Positions 45,434 to 54,916 of a stretch of DNA of 64,000 nt are shown here, piece by piece. The stretch's first letter is position 1. Each line of letters starts with the position of its first letter. The notes beneath the pieces are model-generated. The model searched no databases and had not been told where the DNA came from. It was given only the letters and a program-made list of their open reading frames with translations. This DNA comes from Rhodospirillum sp. (lineage in GTDB: Bacteria > Pseudomonadota > Alphaproteobacteria > Dongiales > Dongiaceae): assembly GCA_013822765.1 (NCBI GenBank), contig PNKY01000008.1:170045-234044 (forward strand). The letters run 5' to 3'. The position numbers and the translations under genes were made by a program.

Positions 45434-47575
45434 CTAGCGCCGAGGCAACTCGATCGGGGCTGAGAGGGTGGCGCGCGTCCCCGGCTTTGCGTCCTCGAAC
45501 GCCAGCGTGCCGGACAGTTGCATCACCAGCGCATCCATCATGCGCGTGCCGAAGCCCTTACGTGCCTGGGCGCGGCCCACGCCCTGGTCGGCGACGGTGA
45601 GATGGAAAAGGTTGCGATCCTCCATGAGCGTGACGCGCAGCGGGCCTGGCGCACCGCCATAGGCATACTTGTTGGCGTTGATCACCAGCTCGGTCAGGAC
45701 CAGCCCAAGTGACACCGCCCGATCGGTCGGCAGAACCACGGGCTGCAGGTCGCGCACTAGGTGCGCCTCCCAATCCCTGCCCAGGGAGGACACAAGGTCG
45801 TTGAGCAGTTCGTCGATGTAGCGTGCGGCATTGATGGCTTCGAGCTGGTCGGCGCGATACAGCCGGCGGTGGACCAGTGCTACCGCCGTGATGCGCCGGC
45901 GCGCTTCCTCCAGCGATGCCTGCAGCGCCTGGTCGTCGGACGCCTTGCCCTGCAACGTCAGGAAGCTCGATACCAGCGCCAGGCTGTTCTGGACACGGTG
46001 ATTGACCTCGCCCATCAGGAACTCCTTCTGCTTCAGCAGCAGATCCTTCTGGTCGAGCGTGTTCAACAGCTGGCGGTTCAGGTCACGGATGCGCCGGGTC
46101 TGCCAGACATTGATGACCGCCACGCGCAGGTGGCCCGCCGCCTCAACCTCCGGCAAGGTCCAGCGCCGCGCACGGCCGCGCACCGTCTCCTGCCAAGCCT
46201 GGAAACTGGCGCGCGGATTCAACATTCCGCTGGGATTTAATGTCATATTCTTGTGGGGGTTGCCGGCCCAGTTCACGACTTGGACCTGCTCGGCGCGGAA
46301 CCACAGCACGATCCAGGGATCGGTCGCCGACAAAGTCACAGCCAACAGCCCCGAAGCCACGGCGCGGTCATCATCCGAGAGCGGATAGTGGTTTCCGAGC
46401 ACTTCGGTGGCGAACACGGTCTCGCCTGCCTTGTCGATAGCCCAGGTGGCCAGCGCGCGCACCACGGCCTCCGGCGGGCACTGGCCACCGAGGACGAGAT
46501 CGGTGCCGCGCAGCACGGCAACACCATTGCTGCCCAGCATCTTCAAGAATTCACCGACATGGTTCGAAATGGCATCATTGAGCGCGCCCTCGCGCAGCAG
46601 CAGCGCGACGATGTCGTCCTCGAACGTGCGCAGCCGGACGCGCTCGCGATAGGCGTCGGTCTCCTCGCGCGCCTTGATCTGTCGCGCCAGACCGGCCGCC
46701 AGCGCGCGGCAGGCTGTCCGGATGTTGGCTGCGATCGGGCGGGGCGTGTCGTTATGGCAGGCGATCAGGCCCCACAGCACGCCGCCGATGACGATGGAAA
46801 CGGAGGCGGACGCCCCGACCCCCATGTTCTTCAGATACTGGATATGCACAGGCGAGACGCTGCGCAGAATCGAATCGCTCATGTCTAGCGGCTCGACTCC
46901 GCCCCAGACGGGGCGCAGCGGCGCCGGCTGGTAGCCGACGTTCGGAATCACCCGCACCAGGTTCCGCACATAGAGCGCCCTCGCCTGCTTGGGGATGTCG
47001 GACGCCGGGAAATGGTGATGGAGAAAGGCGTGCTGGCCCGGCGCCAGGTCCTCGGCTATGACCACGCCGGCGTCATCTTCCAGGAAGCGGTAGACCATCA
47101 CCCGGTCGTACCCGGTCAGCTCGCGGAACGTCATGGCCGCCACTTCGCACAGTTCCTGCAGGTTGGCCGCCTGCTCCATCGCCGCGCCGGCGGCCTCCAG
47201 CCGCGGCAACAGCGTGGATGACGTGCCAAGCGCCGGAGATGGTTCCAACTCGATCAGGAGGTGCGCGGCCGAAGGATGCAGCGAGACGTCGAGAACGAAG
47301 CCGTCCGACCCAGGCGGCGTCACGCGATCGAGCCGTCCGCTCTTGCCGGTGCTGGCAGCGCGCCGGGCCGCGGATGCCACGTCGTCGCCGAGGAGGCCCG
47401 ATAGCGGCGCGTCCTGCCAGCGCCCGCCGAGCCAGGCTTCGACTATGCCTGCCGCATGAGTCACCACCATACGGTCGCGATCGACCACCAGCATCGCGCC
47501 GTGCGGTTGGATCGAGCCGGGAATATGGATCGGTTCCCGGTCGCAAATGGTGAGATCGATCTCATCCGCGCTCAC
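45434..47575 (-). CDS. bphP: Bacteriophytochrome histidine kinase (PAS-GAF-PHY-HisKA_2)
   Basis: The GTG start at 47575 overlaps the heme oxygenase stop (GTGA), giving 713 residues. Domains in order are PAS with chromophore Cys11 in DLTICDREPIHIPGSIQPHG, which covalently binds biliverdin; GAF with the hallmark FPASDIPKQARAL and DSILRSVSPVHIQYLKNMG; PHY; then a HisKA_2-type kinase with phosphoacceptor His526 in EVNHRVQNSL; and HATPase (ELVINANKYAYGG, GFGTRMM). It is a red/far-red light sensor in the cytoplasm. The kinase half is of the HisKA_2/HWE kind found in EsrA-like general-stress and light sensors. No response regulator is encoded beside it. The chromophore comes from the adjacent bphO product. 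Confidence 0.93.
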   Translation of the reverse strand: MSADEIDLTICDREPIHIPGSIQPHGAMLVVDRDRMVVTHAAGIVEAWLGGRWQDAPLSGLLGDDVASAARRAASTGKSGRLDRVTPPGSDGFVLDVSLHPSAAHLLIELEPSPALGTSSTLLPRLEAAGAAMEQAANLQELCEVAAMTFRELTGYDRVMVYRFLEDDAGVVIAEDLAPGQHAFLHHHFPASDIPKQARALYVRNLVRVIPNVGYQPAPLRPVWGGVEPLDMSDSILRSVSPVHIQYLKNMGVGASASVSIVIGGVLWGLIACHNDTPRPIAANIRTACRALAAGLARQIKAREETDAYRERVRLRTFEDDIVALLLREGALNDAISNHVGEFLKMLGSNGVAVLRGTDLVLGGQCPPEAVVRALATWAIDKAGETVFATEVLGNHYPLSDDDRAVASGLLAVTLSATDPWIVLWFRAEQVQVVNWAGNPHKNMTLNPSGMLNPRASFQAWQETVRGRARRWTLPEVEAAGHLRVAVINVWQTRRIRDLNRQLLNTLDQKDLLLKQKEFLMGEVNHRVQNSLALVSSFLTLQGKASDDQALQASLEEARRRITAVALVHRRLYRADQLEAINAARYIDELLNDLVSSLGRDWEAHLVRDLQPVVLPTDRAVSLGLVLTELVINANKYAYGGAPGPLRVTLMEDRNLFHLTVADQGVGRAQARKGFGTRMMDALVMQLSGTLAFEDAKPGTRATLSAPIELPRR

Positions 47576-48177
47576 GTCGCGTCTCCGCAGAGGATACTTT
47601 CGGCGTGATCGAACGCTCGCACGGCCCCGCGACACGCCTCGGCGATCAGGCCATCGTCCGTGACTTCGCGCACCAGCACCGCCAGAAAGCTGCGCCAGCG
47701 GACACCGGTCTCATCTCCATAGGGATCAAGAAAGGCCAAGCCCGGATCGATAACACCGCGGGTCGCGAGGGCGCGCGTGATGAACTGGCCGCCCAGCGTC
47801 GATCCTTCCAGCACATACAGCATCCCCAGGGCCTCGGCCTGGCCTGCGGGTGCGGGGAAATCCGGAAGCGGCCGGTCGCCCACAAACACGGCAAGAAGCG
47901 CGGACCGACTGCGTTTGGCGAAGTCGAGGTCAGGCAAATCGCTCAACCAAGGGGCCAGCATGATGTCGGCAGGAATGTGGAACGCGGCATACCTGTGGCA
48001 AAGTCCGCGCCGTTGCTCGGGATCGGAAAACTGGGCCACCGCATCCAGGCGCTTGTCGAGGCGCGCATGCTGGGCCTGCGTCGCCGCGCGCACGCATGCG
48101 AGCGCATCGCCTGACCCCAACGCTGACGACACAGCGCCGGTCCGCCGCACTTGATTGGTTTCGGATAGCCCCAGCAC
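47572..48177 (-). CDS. bphO: Biliverdin-producing heme oxygenase (BphO-like)
   Basis: The protein of about 201 residues matches the bacterial BphO family. It opens to biliverdin the heme needed as chromophore precursor by the coupled phytochrome. Visible features are the N-terminal ATQAQHARLDKRLDAV, where the proximal heme histidine lies, and the distal-helix glycine-rich LYVLEGSTLGGQFI (about residues 123-136). I use GTG 48177, which has GGGGG eight bases before it; TTG 48198 would add seven residues. Its stop overlaps the bphP start by four bases, so enzyme and receptor are made together. The upstream promoter lies in the 84-base gap before the aldolase stop. Confidence 0.88.
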   Translation of the reverse strand: MLGLSETNQVRRTGAVSSALGSGDALACVRAATQAQHARLDKRLDAVAQFSDPEQRRGLCHRYAAFHIPADIMLAPWLSDLPDLDFAKRSRSALLAVFVGDRPLPDFPAPAGQAEALGMLYVLEGSTLGGQFITRALATRGVIDPGLAFLDPYGDETGVRWRSFLAVLVREVTDDGLIAEACRGAVRAFDHAESILCGDAT

Positions 48178-48261
48178 GAGTTCACGCCCCCAGGCCAACG
48201 ATCCTATGCGCGATTCTGGCCTACAATCACAACCCCGCCGCCGGATATTCGTTCCCGTGGA

Positions 48262-48942
48262 CTACTCGGCAGCGCGCCTCTTGGCTGGCTTCTGCGGCGG
48301 GCCATAGTTCTTGAACTTCTCGATCACGCGCGTGATCTCCGCATCGGGCAGGATCTGCGCATTGTCGAGCGCGAGTGACAGGTAGTATTGCCGCGCCAGG
48401 GTCTCGATCTCGACCGCCAGCCAGAGCGCGCGCCGCACGTCCGAACCGGTGGCGATCACGCCGTGATTGCGCAGCAGGCAGCAGGTCCGTCCTTCCAGCG
48501 CCTTCATTGCGAGGTCGGACAGTTCCTCCGTGCCATAGGTGGCGTAGGGTGCTACCCGGATGTCTGGCCCGCCGGCGGCGGCGACCATGTAGTGGATGGC
48601 CGGGATCGGCTTGTTGCAGATCGCCAGTGTCGTCGCATAGGTGCTGTGGGTGTGAACCACCGATCCGGCCTCGGGCCGGTCCTGCAGAATACGCAGGTGG
48701 AAGCGCCACTCCGACGAGGGCGCCAGCGCGCCGTTCCACTTGTCACCCCTGCTTGAGATGAGTGTGGTGACGATGTCTTTTGCCTTCAGTTCATCGTAGG
48801 GAACGCCGGACGGCGTGATCAGCATCAGCTTGCCATAGCGCGCGCTGATGTTGCCCGAGGTGCCCTGGTTAATGCCGAGCCCGTTCATCGAGCGGCAGGC
48901 GTTGACGATGCTCTCGCGTAATTTCAGTTCCGCTTTATCCAT
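48262..48942 (-). CDS. Class II aldolase (fuculose/rhamnulose-phosphate aldolase-like)
   Basis: The 226-residue protein matches zinc-dependent class II aldolase/adducin enzymes, which split ketose-1-phosphates into DHAP and an aldehyde. The zinc histidines are in VVHTHSTYATTLA and the C-terminal LLRNHGVIATG; the N-terminal GTSGNISARYG binds the phosphate. It is the last gene of the nine-gene SorC operon, 21 bases after the ATPase, with an AAGGAAA ribosome site. Nearby kinase and dehydrogenase genes suggest that it cleaves a phosphorylated ketose from the imported sugar or polyol. L-fuculose-, L-rhamnulose- or ribulose-like substrates are possible; sequence alone does not discriminate. Confidence 0.87.
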   Translation of the reverse strand: MDKAELKLRESIVNACRSMNGLGINQGTSGNISARYGKLMLITPSGVPYDELKAKDIVTTLISSRGDKWNGALAPSSEWRFHLRILQDRPEAGSVVHTHSTYATTLAICNKPIPAIHYMVAAAGGPDIRVAPYATYGTEELSDLAMKALEGRTCCLLRNHGVIATGSDVRRALWLAVEIETLARQYYLSLALDNAQILPDAEITRVIEKFKNYGPPQKPAKRRAAE

Positions 48943-48963
48943 GTCTCTTTCCTTGAAACGCCG

Positions 48964-50037
<1,074 letters not shown>

Positions 50038-50041
50038 TGCG

Positions 50042-50872
50042 CTAGGCCTTCCCTGCACTGCCGGCACGCGCCGACAAGATCCTGTTGGCAATCTCGACGA
50101 ACCCTTCGCCGCCGCGCGCTTCGGACACGAAGGCCGGGAGCGAACTCATGCGCGATGCGAAGTCCCGCACGTTGGCCACACCGCACCCATACGGGAAGAA
50201 CTGGAACATCGGTTCATCGTTCGGGCTGTCGCCGCAGAACACGAACTGCGACCGGGTGGCCTCGAGGTCGAGCCCGAGCGCATCGCGCACGAACACCCGC
50301 GTCATTGACAGCTTGTCATACTCGCCGAACCAGCCGTTGACGTGAATCGAGGACACCTTGGCGACGGCGCCGGCCTCGTCGAACAGCGCCACGATGCGGT
50401 CGATGGCTTCGGGCGGCAACGGCTCGACATCCTCCCGGAAGTCGATGGCGAGATCGGCCTCGCGATAGAGCTGGTCGGAGGCGATCGCAGCGCCCGGCAC
50501 GTCCTTGAGGATGCGCTCGGCCAGGGCCTCCAGCTTGCGGCGGTTTGCGACGCGCTCTGTCGGGCTGGCCGCGAAATGGCGGATCATCTTGCGCGCCTTG
50601 TGATCGTAGCGGAAATAGAAGGCGCCATTTTCTCCAACGACGCCGCTCACCGGCCAGAAGCGCGCGACCATGTCGCACCAGCCAGCCGGCCGCCCTGTGA
50701 TCGGCACAACCACCAGGCCGGCGTCATGCAGGCGCTCCAGCGCGCCGTACGCCGCTGCGGGCAGTCGGCCGTCGGTGGTGATCGTATCGTCGATGTCGGT
50801 GAACACGCCGACCAGGTTGCGCGCAACCTCTGTCGGTAAACTGGACACGGGCCGCATGGTTGCCTCAGCCAT
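50042..50872 (-). CDS. HAD-IIB family sugar phosphatase
   Basis: The 276-residue protein has HAD motif I VFTDIDDTITTDG (nucleophile and general acid aspartates), motif II in VVPITGRPAGWC, and motif IV FCGDSPNDEPMF. The C2-type IIB cap lies between II and III. Members dephosphorylate trehalose-phosphate, sucrose-phosphate or mannosyl-phosphoglycerate. I start at ATG 50872, overlapping the FGGY stop by eight bases; an in-frame ATG at 50857 is also possible. Its place between the FGGY kinase and the ATPase suggests removal of dead-end or toxic sugar phosphates, but this is inference. Confidence 0.83.
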   Translation of the reverse strand: MAEATMRPVSSLPTEVARNLVGVFTDIDDTITTDGRLPAAAYGALERLHDAGLVVVPITGRPAGWCDMVARFWPVSGVVGENGAFYFRYDHKARKMIRHFAASPTERVANRRKLEALAERILKDVPGAAIASDQLYREADLAIDFREDVEPLPPEAIDRIVALFDEAGAVAKVSSIHVNGWFGEYDKLSMTRVFVRDALGLDLEATRSQFVFCGDSPNDEPMFQFFPYGCGVANVRDFASRMSSLPAFVSEARGGEGFVEIANRILSARAGSAGKA

Positions 50873-52394
50873 GACCGCGCTCCACGAAGTCCGCCAGACG
50901 TGCGTTCCAGGCCGAGAGCGTCGGCCACAGATCGGCATAGATGGCGCGCAGTTCGGCATAGCGCGCGACGCGCTTGGCGTCGGGCTCGAAGGTACGCGTG
51001 GTTTCGCCGGCCATGGCGTTGGATGCCTCCGCAAAGCTTGGGAACCAGCCGCAGCCCTTCGCCGCCGCCATGGCGGCGCCAAGGGAGGAGGCTTCGACGG
51101 TGGTGGAACGCAGCACCGGCCGCGCCGTCGCATCGGCCAGGATCTGGCTCCACAGGTCGGACGCCGCGCCGCCGCCGATCGCGACATAGCGATCGATCTT
51201 GGCGCCGGCCGCCTGCTCGGCCTGGTTGGTGCAGATCGCCTGCTCCAGCGCGATCCCTTCCAGGAGCGAGCGGTAGACGTCGCCGCGATGCGTGGAGCCC
51301 GAGATGCCGGCGATGACGCCGCGGGCGGCGCTGTCCCAATGCGGCGTCATGCAGCCCTGCCAATAGGGCACCAGCACGACGCCTCCTGCGCCGATCGGGC
51401 TGGCGGCTGCCTCGGCCTCCAGCTTCGGCAACAGATCGCGCAGGCGCGTGGTGTCGGCGTGGAACATCTCGCGCGCAAGCCAGTCGACCAGGAAGGTGCC
51501 GGAGCGCAGGCAGGTTTCGAAGATGTAGCCCTGGTCCGCAACCGCGATCTCGGTGCGGAAGGCGCGGTGGTGGGCGTAATCGGTGCCGTAGCTGCCGGAG
51601 ACGATGGCGGTACCGAGATTGACATAGGCAAGCCCCGGCGCACCGACGCCAACGCCAGCCCCCGCGCATTGACCGTCGCCGCCGCCGGCGATCACCGGCG
51701 TGCCGCGGCGCAATCCTGTGGCCGCGGCGGCGGCATCGGTCACCTCGCCGGTCTGCGTGCCCGGGGCGACCAGCGGCGGCATCTTCGCACGATCGATGCC
51801 GGCAGCGTCCAGGATCTCCGCCGACCATTGCCGCGTACGCATGTCGAGCGTGCCGGTCGGATCGGCCGAGGCAACGGAAGTCGACCAGCGGCCAGTCAGG
51901 TGGAAAGTCAGATAGGCGTGCACCTCCGCGATGCGCGCGGCGCGATCCAGGGTCGCGGGCTCATGCTCGCGCAACCAGATCATGCGGTAGAGGCACGGGA
52001 TGATGTCGAGCGGCTTGCCCGAAATCGCATGCACCCGCTCGGCGCCGAACCGCTCGCCGAAGCTCTTCTGCTGGGCTCGCGCCCGGTCGTCGAGCCAGAC
52101 CATGCCAGGCCTGAGCGCCGTGCCATCCTCGGCGAAGATTCCGAAAGTCTCGCGCTGATTGGAAATGCCGACCGCGGCGATGCGCGTGGGGTCGACCTTG
52201 GCCGTCAGATCCTTCAGCGCTTGCGCCGTCGACCGCCACCAATCGTTCGGATCCTGCTCGAAGAAGCCGGGCTCGGGATTCGACATCGCGATCGGCGCGC
52301 GGCCTTCCGCCGACGCCCGCCCCGCGCGGTCCCAGGCGATCGCCTTGGTCGCGGAGGTCGATGAGTCGATGCCGATGACGAGGTCGGGGTTCAT
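50865..52394 (-). CDS. FGGY-family carbohydrate kinase (xylulokinase/glycerol-kinase-like)
   Basis: The 509-residue protein has the actin-like ATPase fold: N-terminal phosphate-1 loop GIDSSTSATKAIAWD, the substrate-binding GISNQRETFG and WLDDRA, the GGGDGQCAG adenosine block and the C-terminal GGGAASDLWSQILAD. It phosphorylates a pentulose, polyol or glycerol-type sugar. Length and motifs fit xylulokinase and glycerol kinase alike; the GGDGQ and RETFG variants are not diagnostic. It is the kinase of the operon, following the binding-protein gene after a hairpin (52415-52444) and overlapping the HAD phosphatase by eight bases. Confidence 0.88.
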   Translation of the reverse strand: MNPDLVIGIDSSTSATKAIAWDRAGRASAEGRAPIAMSNPEPGFFEQDPNDWWRSTAQALKDLTAKVDPTRIAAVGISNQRETFGIFAEDGTALRPGMVWLDDRARAQQKSFGERFGAERVHAISGKPLDIIPCLYRMIWLREHEPATLDRAARIAEVHAYLTFHLTGRWSTSVASADPTGTLDMRTRQWSAEILDAAGIDRAKMPPLVAPGTQTGEVTDAAAAATGLRRGTPVIAGGGDGQCAGAGVGVGAPGLAYVNLGTAIVSGSYGTDYAHHRAFRTEIAVADQGYIFETCLRSGTFLVDWLAREMFHADTTRLRDLLPKLEAEAAASPIGAGGVVLVPYWQGCMTPHWDSAARGVIAGISGSTHRGDVYRSLLEGIALEQAICTNQAEQAAGAKIDRYVAIGGGAASDLWSQILADATARPVLRSTTVEASSLGAAMAAAKGCGWFPSFAEASNAMAGETTRTFEPDAKRVARYAELRAIYADLWPTLSAWNARLADFVERGHG

Positions 52395-52414
52395 GCTGTG
52401 CTATTCAAAGAAGC

Positions 52415-52444
52415 GGGCGGAGGCGGTGTCAACCGCCCCCGCCC
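52415..52444 (-). terminator. 13-position hairpin between binding-protein and kinase genes
   Basis: Arms GGGCGGAGGCGGT (52415-52427) and ACCGCCCCCGCCC (52432-52444) pair over 12 of 13 positions (one A-C mismatch) around the loop GTCA, in RNA of the minus strand. It lies in the 67-base gap between the SBP stop and FGGY start. No T-run follows. It is in the same operon position as the hairpins at 10611 and 15233. Confidence 0.65.
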
Positions 52445-52461
52445 TAGTCATGGCGATCTTA

Positions 52462-53982
52462 CTAGAGTTCGGCCTCTTTCACCTTTGCGTCGACCATCTT
52501 CGCGACGGCGTCCATGCAGGCCTTGGCGCTGCCGCCATAGTCCTGGCCGGTCAGCAGCTTGCCGAGCTCGGTCGGGATTTCGTTGGTGGACAGGCCAGCC
52601 CACAGCGGCATGTCCGGCTCCGACGCCATGACGTTGTCGATCGTCCACTTGACGATATCGAGATGGCGGGTGGTGCCGGGCATGACCTTGGCCTTGGCCT
52701 TCACGCGCTCGTCGGCGAAGGAGGATTCGCGCATCGGCGCGAAACCGCCGGCCAGCGTGCACTGGGTCATGATCTCCTTGCAGCACGCCCACTGCATGAA
52801 GATCCAGGCCGCCTCCTGGTTCTTGGAATAGGCCGACAGGCCCATGATCGAACCGCCTTGGTGGCCGAGATTCGGAATCTCGCCGAACCCGACATCCGAG
52901 GTCTTGCGCAGGCCGACCGCGGACTGCAGCGGCTTGGCTGGTTGCCAGAGGCCCTTGACCTTGGAATCGTCGGCGTCGAGACCGGGGAAGAACTCGTCCC
53001 AGCTCTGAACCAAGGCCACCTGGCCCGCCTGCATCATCTGGAACTGGCCGTCCCAGGTCGATGCGGTCGATTGCGGCGGCGCCACCGTCAGCAGGTCCTG
53101 GTACCACTCCAGGCCCTTGATGCCCTGCTCGTCATTGCCGGCGAAGGTCTTGTCGGGACGGAAGATCGACCCGCCATGGCCCCACACCGCCTGGGTCCAG
53201 TCGCACTCCAGCGAATAGTGGCCGGATTTCGCCTGCAGGCCGGTGCCGAAGATGCCGTTGGCCTTCTCTGCCTCGTGGAGCGCGTGCGCGGCCTTGGTGA
53301 ACTCCTCGTAGTTGGTGGGCACCGCGATGCCGTGCTTCTCCAGCAGGTCCTGGCGATACATCAGCACGAAGATCGGGATGTCGAACGGAATGCCGACCAG
53401 CTTGCCGTTGTACTTCGCGAGGCCTTCCACCAGCGGCTCGGAGAAGTCGTCCCAATCGAAACCCGGCATGGCGAGGTCCGGCTTCGAGTTGTAGAGCTCA
53501 ACCGGATCGACGCAATCGGGCGCGAAGGTCGCGACCCAGGATTGGTCGAGATAGTAGAGGTCATAGGTGCCGAGCTGGCCCTGCACATCCTGCGTTGCTT
53601 TGGCCAGCACCTGCTCGAGCGGGACGATCTCGACCTCCACCTCGATACCGGTCAGGCCGGTGAACTCGCTCTTGATCTGGTTGAGCACGACGGTGGGCGG
53701 CGTCGCTTCGCTGGTGTAGCGGATCTTGGCGCCCTTGAACTGTCCGCCGACCTCCTTGAGGAACTTGGTCTGGTCGTCCGGCAAAGCGGCATCGGCCCGG
53801 CTGATCAGGCCCGGGTTGCGGAACGGCCGGGTGTTGCCGAGCATGCCCAGCGAAAAGGCCGAGAAGCCGACGCCGGCCAGGCCCATCCGCCGCAGGAACT
53901 CGCGTTTGGTGATGCGACGGCTGGCGAATGCAGCCGCCGAATCCGCGATGAACGTTTGCTTGTCATGTTTCTTGAAACCCAT
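52462..53982 (-). CDS. CUT1 ABC transporter substrate-binding protein with Tat-like leader
   Basis: The 506-residue protein has an N-terminus with a twin-basic Tat-like motif TKREFLRRMG followed by a hydrophobic LAGVGFSAFSLGML, then the mature SBP_bac_1 domain starting near residue 65 (RADAALPDDQ). Blocks include YDLYYLDQSWVATFAPDC and PFDIPIFVLMYRQDLLEKHG. The motif has Lys-Arg where Arg-Arg is usual, so Tat export is likely but not certain. A folded or cofactor-bearing ligand site could explain it. It is the binding protein of the SorC operon; its size (about 440 mature residues) fits oligosaccharide or polyol binding. Confidence 0.88.
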   Translation of the reverse strand: MGFKKHDKQTFIADSAAAFASRRITKREFLRRMGLAGVGFSAFSLGMLGNTRPFRNPGLISRADAALPDDQTKFLKEVGGQFKGAKIRYTSEATPPTVVLNQIKSEFTGLTGIEVEVEIVPLEQVLAKATQDVQGQLGTYDLYYLDQSWVATFAPDCVDPVELYNSKPDLAMPGFDWDDFSEPLVEGLAKYNGKLVGIPFDIPIFVLMYRQDLLEKHGIAVPTNYEEFTKAAHALHEAEKANGIFGTGLQAKSGHYSLECDWTQAVWGHGGSIFRPDKTFAGNDEQGIKGLEWYQDLLTVAPPQSTASTWDGQFQMMQAGQVALVQSWDEFFPGLDADDSKVKGLWQPAKPLQSAVGLRKTSDVGFGEIPNLGHQGGSIMGLSAYSKNQEAAWIFMQWACCKEIMTQCTLAGGFAPMRESSFADERVKAKAKVMPGTTRHLDIVKWTIDNVMASEPDMPLWAGLSTNEIPTELGKLLTGQDYGGSAKACMDAVAKMVDAKVKEAEL

Positions 53983-54025
53983 AGCGCTCCTCCTTGCTTG
54001 CCGAGCTTTATTGCTCGTTCCGTTG

Positions 54026-54916
54026 TCATTCCTTCAGTGACCCGAGGGTCAGGCCACGCACGAGTTGCTTCTGCACCAGCAGGATGAAGATGAAGCTCGG
54101 CACGATGGCGGACGTGCCAAGCGCCGAGATGAAGCCCCATTCCGAGCCGGTGGACGTCACGAAAGTCGAAATCTTCACTGGCAGCGTTCGTATCGAGTTG
54201 GTGAGAAATAGCGAGAGCAAGAATTCGGTCCAGGAGAATACGAAACACAGCACGGCGGTCGCGGCGACGCCGCCGGTCACCATCGGCAGCACCACCTTCC
54301 GAAAAATCTGGAACCGGGTGGCGCCATCGAGCATCGCGGCCTCGTCGATCTCCACCGGCACGTCGTCGAAGAACGACTTCATCAGCAGCACCGCGAGCGG
54401 CACGTTGATGAGGGTGTGGATGAAGATGAGGCCGAGCAGCGTGTCGCGCAGCCCCATGTAGTGGAACATGAAGACGACCGGCACGATGATGGCGATCGGC
54501 GGCACGAAGCGCTGCGACAGGATCCAGTTGAGATAGGCTTGCCGCCCGCGGAACCTCATGCGCGACAGCGCATAGGCCGCGGTGACGCCGGCGAACACCG
54601 TCAGGATGGTGGAGCCGATGGCAACGACCAGCGAATCGATGATGGTCTGCCGGGAATCGTACGAGCTGGCACCGCCCACGCCGAAGGTGCTGCCGGACTC
54701 GATCGCCAGCTCCGCCCGCGACCTGCCCATCAGTACCACCTGGTAATTGACCAGGGTCGGCTCGAAGTCGAAGAATACCACCTCGTCCTTGTTGAAAATG
54801 GCCGAGGTCGGCTTGAAGGAGGTCAGACCCCACCAGAACAGCGGAAACATGAAGACGCCGACCACCAGGACGGCGGTCACGTCGCGCAGCAGGCGCAAGG
54901 CGAGAGACCGCTTCAT
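54026..54916 (-). CDS. CUT1 ABC transporter permease (MalG type)
   Basis: The 296-residue permease has six membrane helices, beginning VTAVLVVGVFMFPLFWWGL (about residues 12-30). The EAA loop is IDEAAMLDGATRFQIFRKVVLP, with the G-A triad at DGA. A long periplasmic loop follows helix 1 and the C-terminus is LVQKQLVRGLTLGSLKE. The start overlaps the previous permease stop (TGATG, one base), giving coupling. It is the MalG-like half of the channel of this importer. Confidence 0.9.
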   Translation of the reverse strand: MKRSLALRLLRDVTAVLVVGVFMFPLFWWGLTSFKPTSAIFNKDEVVFFDFEPTLVNYQVVLMGRSRAELAIESGSTFGVGGASSYDSRQTIIDSLVVAIGSTILTVFAGVTAAYALSRMRFRGRQAYLNWILSQRFVPPIAIIVPVVFMFHYMGLRDTLLGLIFIHTLINVPLAVLLMKSFFDDVPVEIDEAAMLDGATRFQIFRKVVLPMVTGGVAATAVLCFVFSWTEFLLSLFLTNSIRTLPVKISTFVTSTGSEWGFISALGTSAIVPSFIFILLVQKQLVRGLTLGSLKE

